From NCBI RefSeq assembly GCF_000718555.1, contig NZ_JOAN01000001.1, forward strand, positions 248,001 through 312,000: 64,000 nt of DNA, given 5' to 3'. The position numbers and the translations under genes were made by a program. Below the pieces are notes generated by a model. That model did no database searches. It was not told where the DNA came from and saw nothing but the letters and a program-made list of their open reading frames with translations. Shown here piece by piece: positions 26,835-35,750 of the stretch (within the stretch, counting starts at the first letter, position 1; the number at the start of each line of letters is the position of its first letter). The stretch is from Micromonospora chokoriensis (GTDB taxonomy: Bacteria; Actinomycetota; Actinomycetes; Mycobacteriales; Micromonosporaceae).

Positions 26835-27581
26835 GTGGCCGCGCCGATCATCGAGGCGGACGGCCTGGGCATCCGGTTCGTCCGTAATCGTCGCCGTCAA
26901 CTGCGGCTGCGCGAGTTGTTCATCCACCGGGGTGGCCGTGGTGCGCTGCCCGGCCAGTTCTGGCCGCTACGGGACGTGTCGTTCACCGTCGAGCCCGGCG
27001 AGACCGTCGGGGTGATCGGGCGCAACGGCACCGGCAAGAGCACCCTGCTGCGGCTGATCGCCGGGGTGCTCATCCCGGACGAGGGTGGCATCCGGGTGCA
27101 CGGCGCGGTGGCGCCGCTGCTGGAGCTGTCCGCTGGTTTCTCCAACGACCTGACCGGCCGGGAGAACCTGCACCTGGTCGGTGGGCTGCACGGGCTGTCG
27201 ACGAGCTACCTGAAGACGCACTTCGACGAGATCGTCGAGTTCGCCGGTGAGCAGGTGGAACGGGCCATCGACACGTCGGTGCGGCACTACTCGTCCGGGA
27301 TGAAGGTGCGGCTGGGCTTCGCGATCATCTCGCACCTGCCGCACCCGATCCTGCTGATGGACGAGGTGACCGCGGTCGGGGACGCGGAGTTCCGCAAGAA
27401 GTGTTACGCGACGATTGATCGTCTGCTCGGGGAGGGGCGCACGCTGGTGCTGGTGTCACACAACGAAAAGGACCTGACCCGGTTCTGCCGTCGGGGGTTG
27501 TACCTCGACGCGGGCCGGTTGACGCTCGACGGCACCATTGCCGAGGCGCTCGACGCGTACCACGCCGCGGTCCCGCGGTGA
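26835..27581 (+). CDS. ABC transporter ATPase (Wzt/TagH-like)
   Basis: Protein of 248 residues. Walker A GRNGTGKSTLL (about 62-72), polysaccharide-exporter marks LLELSAGFSNDLTGREN, signature HYSSGMKVRLGFA, Walker B ILLMDEVTAVGD and switch His in VLVSHNEKDL. The SSGMK signature is typical of Wzt/TagH/RfbE. It lacks the long C-terminal carbohydrate-binding domain of Wzt, so substrate choice would lie elsewhere. GTG start 1 nt after the permease stop; its own stop overlaps the next GTG. Confidence 0.92.
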   Translation: MAAPIIEADGLGIRFVRNRRRQLRLRELFIHRGGRGALPGQFWPLRDVSFTVEPGETVGVIGRNGTGKSTLLRLIAGVLIPDEGGIRVHGAVAPLLELSAGFSNDLTGRENLHLVGGLHGLSTSYLKTHFDEIVEFAGEQVERAIDTSVRHYSSGMKVRLGFAIISHLPHPILLMDEVTAVGDAEFRKKCYATIDRLLGEGRTLVLVSHNEKDLTRFCRRGLYLDAGRLTLDGTIAEALDAYHAAVPR

Positions 27582-29638
27582 CGCTCGCGATCGTGCTCGC
27601 CGCCGGGACGTCCGCGGCGGGCCTGACCACCGCGACCGGCGAGCCGCTGGCCGACCGCCTGGCCGCCCAGTTGCGCCAGGCCGGGGCGGACGAGGTGCGA
27701 TTCGCCGCCCACCTCGACGAGCTGACCGAGCTGGTGGCCACCGCCACCGCCCCAGTGCTGATCACCGGCACCGACCTGGTCGCGCACACCGCCGTACTGC
27801 GGCACCTGGCCACCAGCCCGGTGGGCCCCACGGTGGCGCTGGTGCTCGGTGACCCGCCGGTGCCTGGTCGGACTGCCGTGCGGGAGGAGCGCGGCCAGGT
27901 GGTCGACGCCGCTGCGTTGGACGCCCTCGACGGGGACGCCACAGGCGTGTTCGGCGGCGCGCTGCGGGTCGGCGTGGACGACCTGCCGACCCTCGCCGCC
28001 GCTGCCCGCGCCGCCGCGTCTGGGATGCTCCCGGTGGCCACCCCGATCGGCCCGGCCGGCGACGTGGCGCCGCTGCCCGCAGCCGGTGGGGTCGGATCCG
28101 GGGGGGCCGTCGCGGCCGGTGGCCCCGGGTCCGCCGTGGACCGGCTCTTCGCGGGTCTCGCGGCGCTCGGCACCCTGATCTTCGCCCAACGGGTACGCCT
28201 GCTCGTCGCCCACCGGGTCGAGGACGCGGCCGGGCTGACCGCTGCCGAGGCGGCGGTCACCGCGGTCGACGAGGACCGGGCCGAGCTGCGGCTGTCGGTG
28301 AAGGAGAAGGACGACTTCTTCTCCACCTACTTCGTCAGCACCTGGTCGCCGTACGTGGTCCGGCTGTCGGCCCGGCTCCGGCTCACCCCGACCGGGGTGA
28401 CGGTGATCTCGGTGCTCTTCGCGCTGGCTGCGGCGGTGCTGTTCGGGGTCGGTGGCCGACCCGCGCTGGTCGGTGGCGCGGTGCTGCTCTACCTCGGCTT
28501 CATGCTGGACTGCGTGGACGGCCAGTTGGCCCGCTACACCCGGCACTTCAGCGCCTGGGGTGGCTGGCTGGACACGATGGCGGACCGGGCCAAGGAATAC
28601 CTGGTCTACGCCGGGCTTGGCTTCGGGGTGAGCCACGCCGGGCTGGGCAATGGCTGGGCGCTCGCGATCGCCGCGATGACGTTGCAGACCGTCCGGCACA
28701 TGACCGACACCTGGTACGGGGTGCTGCACGACGAGGCGGCCCGCCGACCCCGCACGGCGACGGGCGCCAGCGGCGGGATCGGTGACCGGCTCAACGCGGC
28801 CTCGACCCGGGTGCAGGCGGACACCGGTTCGGTGTCGTACTGGCTGAAGCGGACCGTCGTCTTCCCGATCGGTGAGCGCTGGGCGCTCATCGCGTTGACC
28901 GTGGCGCTGTTCAACCCGCTGGTCAGCCTGATCGCCGTGCTGGTCTGGGGGGTGCTGGCGTTCGCGTACACCGGGGCTCTGCGGACGTTGCGGGCCCGCT
29001 GGATGTGGGTGCCGGTGCTGGACACGGTCGATGCCACCCTGCACCGCGACGACGGGCCGTTGGCCCGCTGGTTGCCGGTGTTCCGCCCGATGGGGCCGCT
29101 GACCCTGGCGGTGATCGCCGCGCTCGGCCCGGCGGTGCTGCTGGTCGGGGCGCTGCTCAGTGACTCGCCCGAGGGGTTGTGGTGGGCGGTGCCGGTGGCG
29201 CTGCTGGTGCTGCTGATCGGTGCCCTGGGCGCTGGGGCGGCGCACAACGGTCCGCTGGACTGGCTGGTGCCTGCGGCGTTGCGGGCCGCCGAGTACCTGT
29301 TCGCGATCGCGGTCGGGGTGATCGGTGCGGCACCCGGCTGGCTGATCTTCGGGTACGTCTTCGTGCTCACCGTGCACCACTACGACCTGACCGCCCGGCT
29401 GGAGAAGCGGCAGGCGGCACCGCCGCTGCACACCGCGACGCTGGGCTGGGAGGGGCGTTCGGTGCTGCTGGCCCTCGCGGCGATTGCCGGCATTGCGGGT
29501 ATCGGTCTGGCTACACTCGGTGCGTACCTTCTCGTGGTTTTCGTGGTGAGCGTCGTCCTGGCCTGGTTCGTGCGACCGGCCCGTAGCGCGCGGGCGTCGG
29601 TCGCGCCGGCGGGCGCTGGAGGTGCCGCGCCGCGCTGA
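27578..29638 (+). CDS. CDP-alcohol phosphatidyltransferase fused to N-terminal transferase-like and DUF5941 domains
   Basis: Protein of 686 residues. Residues 1-215 look like a nucleotidyl/sugar-transferase-like Rossmann region (MTLAIVLAAGTSA). The CDP-alcohol phosphatidyltransferase motif DCVDGQLAR with G and two later Asp (WGGWLDTMADR) is at about 310-337, within several membrane helices. The C-terminal 270 residues are hydrophobic and fit DUF5941. The enzyme would transfer a phospho-alcohol from a CDP donor, probably priming the wall polymer. GTG overlaps the ATPase stop (GTGA). Confidence 0.85.
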   Translation: MTLAIVLAAGTSAAGLTTATGEPLADRLAAQLRQAGADEVRFAAHLDELTELVATATAPVLITGTDLVAHTAVLRHLATSPVGPTVALVLGDPPVPGRTAVREERGQVVDAAALDALDGDATGVFGGALRVGVDDLPTLAAAARAAASGMLPVATPIGPAGDVAPLPAAGGVGSGGAVAAGGPGSAVDRLFAGLAALGTLIFAQRVRLLVAHRVEDAAGLTAAEAAVTAVDEDRAELRLSVKEKDDFFSTYFVSTWSPYVVRLSARLRLTPTGVTVISVLFALAAAVLFGVGGRPALVGGAVLLYLGFMLDCVDGQLARYTRHFSAWGGWLDTMADRAKEYLVYAGLGFGVSHAGLGNGWALAIAAMTLQTVRHMTDTWYGVLHDEAARRPRTATGASGGIGDRLNAASTRVQADTGSVSYWLKRTVVFPIGERWALIALTVALFNPLVSLIAVLVWGVLAFAYTGALRTLRARWMWVPVLDTVDATLHRDDGPLARWLPVFRPMGPLTLAVIAALGPAVLLVGALLSDSPEGLWWAVPVALLVLLIGALGAGAAHNGPLDWLVPAALRAAEYLFAIAVGVIGAAPGWLIFGYVFVLTVHHYDLTARLEKRQAAPPLHTATLGWEGRSVLLALAAIAGIAGIGLATLGAYLLVVFVVSVVLAWFVRPARSARASVAPAGAGGAAPR

Positions 29639-29653
29639 CGGAGGGACGGCCGG

Positions 29654-31864
29654 ATGACCCTGATCAGCTTCGTGGTGCCGGCCTTCCGGGTGCAGGGTTA
29701 CCTGCGGGAATGCCTGGACTCCATCCTCGGTCAGCCGGAGACCGACATCGAGGTGATCGCCGTCGACGACTGCTCGCCGGACGCCAGCGGCGACATCATC
29801 GACGAGTACGCGGCCCGCGACCAGCGGGTCCGCTCGGTCCGGCTGCCGGAGAACGTCGGCCTCGGTCCGGCCCGCAACATCGGGCTGGACCGGGCCGTCG
29901 GCGAGTACGTGTGGTTCCTCGACGGCGACGACTGGCTGGCTCCGGAGTGCCTGACCGAGGTCGCCGAGCGGCTGCGGGCCACCCACCCCGACGTCCTGCT
30001 TGTCGACCACGTCCGCACCCACTGGAACGACACCGCCACCCGCAGCGCGATGGCCGAGGTGTTTCCGGAGTCGCCGGGCCCGGGCACCTTCCGGTTGCGG
30101 GAGAAGCCGCAGGCGATGCACCTGCTGCACACCGCGTGGAATCGGCTGGTCCGCCGGGAGTTCCTCGTCGACCTGGGGCTGCGCTTCGCGCCTGGCTGGT
30201 ACGAGGACGTCTCGTTCAGCTACCCGGTGCTGATGGCCGCGCAGCGGATCGGCGTCCTGGATCGGGTCTGTGTGAACTACCGGCAACGCCGCGCCGGCGC
30301 GATCACCCGGACCCGGGGTGACCGGCACTTCGAGGTCTTTCCGCAGTGGCACCGGGTCTTCCACCTGATGGATTCATGGGGGTCGGCGGCCCAGGCCCTG
30401 CGGCCGGTGGTCTTCGAACGGATGATCTGGCACTACCTGACCGTGCTCGGAAACGGTCAGCGGATCGCCCCGGAGTTGCGGCCGGCGTTCTTCGCGCAGA
30501 TCACCGCCGACTACGAGCGTTGGCTGCCGCCCGGCGGCTATCCGGTGCCGGACGGGGTCGAGGGGATCAAACACCGCCTCGTCGCCGCTGGCCGCTGGCG
30601 CACCTTCAGCGCGTTGCGGGCGGCCAGCCGGGCCCGCGACGCCGCCCGCCGGAAGGCTCGGACCGCTCGGCGCAGGGTCGGCCCGGTCGCCCGGCGCGGT
30701 GCCCGGCTGACCCGCGACGGGCTGCTGCGGGAGTACTACCGGGCTGAGTTGCGGCGGCCGGTCGATCCGACGCTCGCGGTGTACGCCGCGTACTGGTACC
30801 GGGGGTACTCCTGCAACCCGGCGGCGATCTACGAGGTCGCCCGCCGGTTGGCGCCGGGGGTGCGCGGGGTGTGGGTCGTGCGCCGGGACCGGGTGGACAC
30901 CGTGCCGGCCGGAGTGGAGTACGTGGTGGCTGGTACCCCGGCGTACTACCGGGTGCTCGCCCGCGCGCGGTGGCTGGTCAACAACGTCAACTTTCCGGAC
31001 TTCGTCCGCAAGCGACCGGAGCAGGTGCACCTACAGACCCACCACGGCACGCCGGTCAAGGTGATGGGGCTGGATCAGCAGCGCTACCCGATCGGAGCGG
31101 GCCGGATGGACTTCGCCGGGCTGCTTCGCCGGGTGGACCGCTGGGACTACAGCGTCAGCGCCAACAGCTTCTCCACCCAGATGTGGGACCGGGCCTACCC
31201 GGCCACGTACACCACCCTGGAGGTGGGTTACCCGCGCAACGACCGCCTGGTCACGGCCGGCCCGGAGGAGGTGCGCCGACTGCGCGCGGAGTTCGGCCTC
31301 GACCCCGACGAGCAGGTCGTCCTGTACGCCCCGACGCACCGCGAGCACCTGCCCGGCTATCGGCCGCCGTTCGACCCGGACCGGTTCGTGCAGGCGCTTG
31401 GTGACTCGGGCCGGTTGCTGATGCGCAGTCACTACTTCCACGACCGTGATCGACGCCCGGGCCAGCCGAGGGACTGGGAGCGGGTTCGCGACGTCAGCGG
31501 CTACCAGCGGGTGGAGGATCTCTACCTGGTAGCCGACGTGCTGGTCACCGACTACTCGTCGGCCATGTTCGACTATGCGGTGCTGGACCGGCCGATCGTG
31601 CTCTACACCCCGGACTGGGAGGCGTACCGGTTGGCTCGGGGAGTCTACTTCGACGTGACGGCCGAACCGCCGGGTGCGGTGGCGGCGACCTTCGCCGATC
31701 TGCTCGACCTGTTCCGCTCCGGCGCGGTGCGCTCGGACGCGGCGGCCAAGGCCCGTGAGCGTTTCCGGGCCCGATTCAGCACGTTGGACGACGGGCATGC
31801 GGCGGAGCGGGTGGTGCGCCAGGTGTTCCTCGGAGATCCGGGCGAGCGGTCCCAGCGCTGCTGA
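29654..31864 (+). CDS. GT2 glycosyltransferase fused to TagF-like CDP-glycerol glycerophosphotransferase
   Basis: Protein of 736 residues. Residues 1-230 are a GT-A glycosyltransferase (ISFVVPAFRVQGYL, IAVDDCSPDASGDII, WFLDGDDW, and RKYEDVSF-like WYEDVSFSYP). Residues about 370-725 form a TagF/TagB-type glycerophosphotransferase with HHGTPVKVMG (about 462), VGYPRND, YAPTHREHLPGY and TDYSSAMFDYA (about 631). It should polymerise or prime a glycerol- or polyol-phosphate wall polymer at the membrane. GGAGGGA precedes ATG 29654; it ends the operon. Confidence 0.92.
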   Translation: MTLISFVVPAFRVQGYLRECLDSILGQPETDIEVIAVDDCSPDASGDIIDEYAARDQRVRSVRLPENVGLGPARNIGLDRAVGEYVWFLDGDDWLAPECLTEVAERLRATHPDVLLVDHVRTHWNDTATRSAMAEVFPESPGPGTFRLREKPQAMHLLHTAWNRLVRREFLVDLGLRFAPGWYEDVSFSYPVLMAAQRIGVLDRVCVNYRQRRAGAITRTRGDRHFEVFPQWHRVFHLMDSWGSAAQALRPVVFERMIWHYLTVLGNGQRIAPELRPAFFAQITADYERWLPPGGYPVPDGVEGIKHRLVAAGRWRTFSALRAASRARDAARRKARTARRRVGPVARRGARLTRDGLLREYYRAELRRPVDPTLAVYAAYWYRGYSCNPAAIYEVARRLAPGVRGVWVVRRDRVDTVPAGVEYVVAGTPAYYRVLARARWLVNNVNFPDFVRKRPEQVHLQTHHGTPVKVMGLDQQRYPIGAGRMDFAGLLRRVDRWDYSVSANSFSTQMWDRAYPATYTTLEVGYPRNDRLVTAGPEEVRRLRAEFGLDPDEQVVLYAPTHREHLPGYRPPFDPDRFVQALGDSGRLLMRSHYFHDRDRRPGQPRDWERVRDVSGYQRVEDLYLVADVLVTDYSSAMFDYAVLDRPIVLYTPDWEAYRLARGVYFDVTAEPPGAVAATFADLLDLFRSGAVRSDAAAKARERFRARFSTLDDGHAAERVVRQVFLGDPGERSQRC

Positions 31865-31987
31865 TCGGGCTTCTGTCGTGTAATAGCCGCGTCATCGAGC
31901 GAACATGAGACGTTTACCCGATGCCCTAAGCCCATGATCCTGGTCACAGTCTTCTGGGGTTCGGCCAACGCGCTGGGGGGGAAGACG

Positions 31988-33286
31988 GTGAGCACCGTCA
32001 CGCTCAAGGATGTGAGCAAGGTTTTCCGGGACGGCACGCTGGCCGTCGACAGCATCAATCTCGATGTGAACGACGGCGAGTTCATGGTGCTGCTCGGGCC
32101 GTCCGGGTGCGGCAAGTCGACTGTGTTGCGGATGATCGCCGGGTTGGAAGATCCGACCACTGGTGCGGTCATGCTGGACGGGGAGTTGGCGAACGACCTG
32201 CCCCCACGCGACCGCAAGATCGCCATGGTGTTCCAGGACTTCGCGCTCTACCCGCACATGACCGTCGGCGACAACATCGCGTTTCCGCTGCGGCTGGCCG
32301 GGATCGAGCCCGTGCCGAGGGGCGAGCGGGTCAGCGACGTGGCGAGCGCGCTGGGCATCGGTGACGTGCTGGCCCGCAAGCCGGGTCAGCTCTCCGGCGG
32401 GCAGCGGCAGCGGGTGGCGATGGGCCGGGCGATCGTCCGCCGGCCCGGCCTGTTCCTGATGGACGAGCCGCTCTCCAACCTGGACAGCGGCCTCCGCGCC
32501 GAGCTGCGCGCGGAGATCTCGGGCCTGACCCGGGAGCTGGGCGTCACCACCGTCTACGTCACCCACGACCAGGCCGAGGCGCTCACCATGGCCGACCGGG
32601 TGGCCATCATGCGCCGCGGCGTGCTCCAGGACGTGGGCACACCCACCCAGGTGTACGGCCGGCCGGCGACGCTCTACGTGGCGGCGTTCCTGGGCAGCCC
32701 ACGGATGAACCTGCTGGAGGCGTCGGTCTACGTCCACCTCGACCGGTACGTCACGCTCAACCTCGGCGACCAGTCGCTCTACCTGCCCTGGACCGACATC
32801 CGCAGTCGGGCGGTGGCGCACTACCACGGTGAGCGGATCGTGGTCGGCATGCGGGCCGAGGCGCTCACCCCGGTCTCCCCGGACAGCCCCGGCGACGTGC
32901 TGCGCGGGCGGATCCGCTATCTGGAGCACCACGGGCACGAGTCGTTGGCGTTCCTCGACATCGGCGCGACCGCGATCATGGTCGACGAGATGGGCACGCC
33001 GCTCGACCCACCGCCGGTCGGCCAGCGCGGTCTGCGTCGGTTCGGCTCGGTGATGCAGCGGCTCACCGGCAAGCCGGTGGAGGCACCGGCCGCCCCGGTC
33101 AGTGGCGTGCAGACCAGCGTGCTCCCCGACCCCGGCCGGCATCACCGACGCCCGGCGGAGCTGGCGGTGCGGTTGGCGCCGTACCCGGCGGTCAGCGCCG
33201 GCCACGCGCTCGCCGTCTCGGTGCGGATGGACGCGTTGCACTTCTTCGACGAGCGTGGCGACCGGATCGACGTGGGTTGGCGCTGA
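31988..33286 (+). CDS. Sugar-type ABC ATPase (MalK/UgpC/MsiK-like), orphan
   Basis: Protein of 432 residues. Walker A LLGPSGCGKSTVLR (about 36-49), Q-loop FQDFALYPHMTV, signature LSGGQRQRVAMGRA, Walker B LFLMDEPLSNLD and switch VTHDQAEA. A regulatory OB/TOBE domain follows (about 240-432), with a longer loop than MalK (RRFGSVMQRLTGKPVEA). No permease or binding protein is adjacent, so it may energise several sugar importers as MsiK does. GTG 31988 has a G-rich site upstream; it is separate from the wall-polymer operon. Confidence 0.88.
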   Translation: MSTVTLKDVSKVFRDGTLAVDSINLDVNDGEFMVLLGPSGCGKSTVLRMIAGLEDPTTGAVMLDGELANDLPPRDRKIAMVFQDFALYPHMTVGDNIAFPLRLAGIEPVPRGERVSDVASALGIGDVLARKPGQLSGGQRQRVAMGRAIVRRPGLFLMDEPLSNLDSGLRAELRAEISGLTRELGVTTVYVTHDQAEALTMADRVAIMRRGVLQDVGTPTQVYGRPATLYVAAFLGSPRMNLLEASVYVHLDRYVTLNLGDQSLYLPWTDIRSRAVAHYHGERIVVGMRAEALTPVSPDSPGDVLRGRIRYLEHHGHESLAFLDIGATAIMVDEMGTPLDPPPVGQRGLRRFGSVMQRLTGKPVEAPAAPVSGVQTSVLPDPGRHHRRPAELAVRLAPYPAVSAGHALAVSVRMDALHFFDERGDRIDVGWR

Positions 33287-33379
33287 CAATTGTTGGAGCG
33301 GGGTGGCGGCGTGCCGCCCGGTGTCCTACCGTCTGCCCACCCAGTCCACAGTGACATCACCACCGAGAGGGGTGCGCCC

Positions 33380-34357
33380 GTGTCGGGTGACCTTCCCAGC
33401 CCGCTCGTCATCGAGCGCATCCTGCGCGACCGCGAGGGCATCTGGCAGCAGATCGTGGCCGACCATGACCTCAACGCGCTGACCACCCGGATGTTGGCCA
33501 GCTCGGCCATCGCCCTGGCCTGTTACGGGGCGGTGCTGGGCTTCTTCCACAGCCCGCTGATGGCGCTGACCTCGGCGCTGAAGCTGCCACTGCTGTTCCT
33601 CGTCACGCTGGCCATCTGCCTGCCCACGCTCTACCTGTTCAATCTGGTCTTCGGCGCCCGGCTCTCGGTGCGGCAGTCGTTGGCGCTGGTGATGGTGGCG
33701 ATCACGGTCACCTCGATGCTCGCCGTGGCGTTCGCGCCGATCAGCCTCTTCTTCCTGATCACCGCAAATGACTACGGGTTCTTCAAGCTGCTCAACGTGG
33801 CGATCCTGACCCTGTCGGCGCTTGTCGGGCTGCGCTTCCTGACCGGCGGGATGCAGGTGCTCAACGATCACGGCCTGCTCGCGCCGGAAGCCGCGAAAGC
33901 CCAGGCTGTGCCGGCTGGCTCGGCTCCGGCGGCCGTGCCTGCCGTACCTGCCGGCTCGCCTCCGGTCGCCGAGCCGGTCGCCGTGCCGGTCGGCGCTGCG
34001 GTGGCCGAGTCGACCTCGAACGGTGCCGCGACCACCGCGCCGGCACCGGCGCAGGTTCCGGCGCAGTGGACCGGGCAGCCGGCCGGCGCCCCGATCCCAC
34101 CCGGCGCACAGCTTCCCGGGCACCCGGTGCAACGCCCGTGGGAGAGCCGCCCCCAGGTGCGGCGCGGCGAGCCGACGCAGCGGCCGGCGAGCATGACCCT
34201 GCTCTACATCTGGATCCTGCTCTTCGGCTTCGTCGGCACCCAACTGGCGTGGACGCTGCGCCCGTTCTTCGGCGACCCGGGTCAGGACTTCGCCTTCTTC
34301 CGCAGCATCGACGGCAACTTCTACGCGGAGATCCTGCGGACGATCGCCAACCTCTGA
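33380..34357 (+). CDS. Multi-pass membrane protein with Ala/Pro-rich linker
   Basis: Protein of 325 residues. Residues 35-160 hold four hydrophobic helices, residues about 175-270 are an Ala/Pro/Val-rich linker, and a final helix (TLLYIWILLFGFVGTQLAWTL split) comes at about 272-292, followed by RPFFG. It resembles Yip1-like proteins sometimes labelled actin-binding WH2 proteins. Function unknown. GTG 33380 has GAGAGGGG at 7 nt. The gene is alone between the ABC ATPase and a hotdog protein. Confidence 0.75.
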   Translation: MSGDLPSPLVIERILRDREGIWQQIVADHDLNALTTRMLASSAIALACYGAVLGFFHSPLMALTSALKLPLLFLVTLAICLPTLYLFNLVFGARLSVRQSLALVMVAITVTSMLAVAFAPISLFFLITANDYGFFKLLNVAILTLSALVGLRFLTGGMQVLNDHGLLAPEAAKAQAVPAGSAPAAVPAVPAGSPPVAEPVAVPVGAAVAESTSNGAATTAPAPAQVPAQWTGQPAGAPIPPGAQLPGHPVQRPWESRPQVRRGEPTQRPASMTLLYIWILLFGFVGTQLAWTLRPFFGDPGQDFAFFRSIDGNFYAEILRTIANL

Positions 34358-34407
34358 GCGTGCCCCGTCGGCGAAAGTCGCTGATTGCCGGCGTGGTTAC
34401 CGACTAG

Positions 34408-34413
34408 TAACGT
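34408..34413 (+). promoter_or_regulatory. Leaderless promoter TTGCCG-N18-TAACGT
   Basis: TAACGT ends 6 nt before ATG 34420, and TTGCCG (34384-34389) lies 18 nt upstream as a possible -35. The most complete promoter of this type in the window. Confidence 0.55.
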
Positions 34414-34419
34414 CAGGTC

Positions 34420-34884
34420 ATGACCATCGACTCCCGCCAGGTGGCGGCCGGCATGCTGGACGCGGTGCCCTTCGCCCGTACGCTCGGCCTCGAATTCGTC
34501 GAGGTGGCGCCCGAGGCGGAGGGCGGGGTACGGGCAGTCGTCCGGCTGCCCGACTCGCCAGCCACCCACAACCACATCGGCGGCCCCCACGCGGGCGCCA
34601 TGTTCACCCTCGGTGAGACGGCCTCCGGCGCGGTCGTGCTGGCCGCCTTCGGGCAGCTGCTCGACCGGGCCGTGCCGCTCGCCGTCCGAGCCGAGATCGC
34701 CTACCGCAAGCTCGCCATGGGCCCGGTCCTGGCCACCGCGCGGCTCGGCCGACCGGCGCTCGAGGTGATCGAGGAGTTGGAGTCCGGCCGGCGGCCGGAG
34801 TTCCCGGTGCAGGTGGAGATCGCCACCGAGGAGGGCAAGCCCACCGCGGCGATGACCGTGATCTGGACGCTGCGACCGAACTGA
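34420..34884 (+). CDS. DUF4442 hotdog-fold thioesterase-like protein
   Basis: Protein of 154 residues. HNHIGGPHAGAMFTLGETASGAV (about 49-70) is the hotdog central helix region with a conserved His and Glu, followed by YRKLAMGPVLATARL. It fits DUF4442, related to PaaI-type thioesterases. Probably an acyl-CoA thioesterase; the substrate is unknown. The ATG is leaderless. Separate from the neighbours on both sides. Confidence 0.82.
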   Translation: MTIDSRQVAAGMLDAVPFARTLGLEFVEVAPEAEGGVRAVVRLPDSPATHNHIGGPHAGAMFTLGETASGAVVLAAFGQLLDRAVPLAVRAEIAYRKLAMGPVLATARLGRPALEVIEELESGRRPEFPVQVEIATEEGKPTAAMTVIWTLRPN

Positions 34885-34931
34885 AATGCCCCAGGGCGGC
34901 GGAAATGGGTTTGCCGGCCCAGCAGGGTGGA

Positions 34932-34937
34932 TAGATT
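34932..34937 (+). promoter_or_regulatory. Leaderless -10 box TAGATT
   Basis: TAGATT ends 6 nt before GTG 34944 of the beta-phosphoglucomutase-like gene. Confidence 0.5.
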
Positions 34938-34943
34938 CTTACC

Positions 34944-35750
34944 GTGCTGGGCCTACCTGCTCACGTGACCGCCTGTCTCTTCGATCTGGACGGTGTGCTG
35001 ACGCAGACCGCCCGCGTACACAACGCCGCCTGGACGCAGACCTTCGACGAGTTTCTCCACCAGCGCGCCGCGGCCACCGGTGAACCGTTCCAACCGTTCG
35101 ATCCGGGCCCGGACTACAACCGCTACGTCGACGGTCGCCCCCGTGCCGACGGCGTCCGGTCGTTCCTCGCCTCCCGTGGGATCGTGCTGCCCGAGGGCGC
35201 CCCGGAAGACCCGCCGGACGCCGACACCGTCAACGGCGTGGGCAACCGCAAGAACGTCCTGCTGTTGCAACGTCTGCGCAGCTCCGGTGTCGAGGTCTAC
35301 CCGGGCTCGGTGCGGTACCTGAAGGCGGCGACCGCCGCCGGGCTACGTCGAGCCGTGGTGACCGCGAGCGCGAACGGGGGTGAGGTGGTCGCCGCCGCCG
35401 GGCTGGAGTCGCTGCTGGAGGCCCGGGTCGACGGGCTGGTCGCCCGCGCTCAGGGGCTGCGCGGCAAACCAGAACCCGACACCTTCCTCGCCGGGGCCAG
35501 GCTGCTCGGGGTCGACCCGACGCAGGCCGCCGTCTTCGAGGACGCGCTCTCCGGGGTGGCCGCCGGCCGCGCCGGTGGCTTCGGCTACGTGGTCGGCGTC
35601 GACCGGGTCGGGCAGACCGACGAACTGCTCGCCCACGGCGCTGACATCGTGGTGACGGACCTCGCCGACCTGCTCGACGGCGGTGACCGCGCCGTGTCGG
35701 CCCGCTCCGCGGACGCCCACCACCCGAATGCCGGACGAGGCCCCGCGTGA
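34944..35750 (+). CDS. Beta-phosphoglucomutase-like HAD hydrolase
   Basis: Protein of 268 residues. [20 protein letters not shown] has the HAD nucleophile (Asp14, Asp16) and the TxxxH of beta-phosphoglucomutases; the cap carries GNRKNVLLL, then [15 protein letters not shown] and [17 protein letters not shown] close the active site. Coupled by GTGA overlap to a GH65 phosphorylase, it probably turns the released beta-glucose-1-phosphate into glucose-6-phosphate. A similar pairing is known for maltose, trehalose and kojibiose phosphorylases. Confidence 0.88.
   Translation: MLGLPAHVTACLFDLDGVLTQTARVHNAAWTQTFDEFLHQRAAATGEPFQPFDPGPDYNRYVDGRPRADGVRSFLASRGIVLPEGAPEDPPDADTVNGVGNRKNVLLLQRLRSSGVEVYPGSVRYLKAATAAGLRRAVVTASANGGEVVAAAGLESLLEARVDGLVARAQGLRGKPEPDTFLAGARLLGVDPTQAAVFEDALSGVAAGRAGGFGYVVGVDRVGQTDELLAHGADIVVTDLADLLDGGDRAVSARSADAHHPNAGRGPA

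Noticed and set aside
27404..30364. Very long open frame (986 codons) on the minus strand
   Set aside because: It is antisense to three well-supported genes (phosphatidyltransferase, TagF fusion, ATPase). Such frames arise from the codon-position GC bias; composition is Arg/Gln/His-rich and matches no family.
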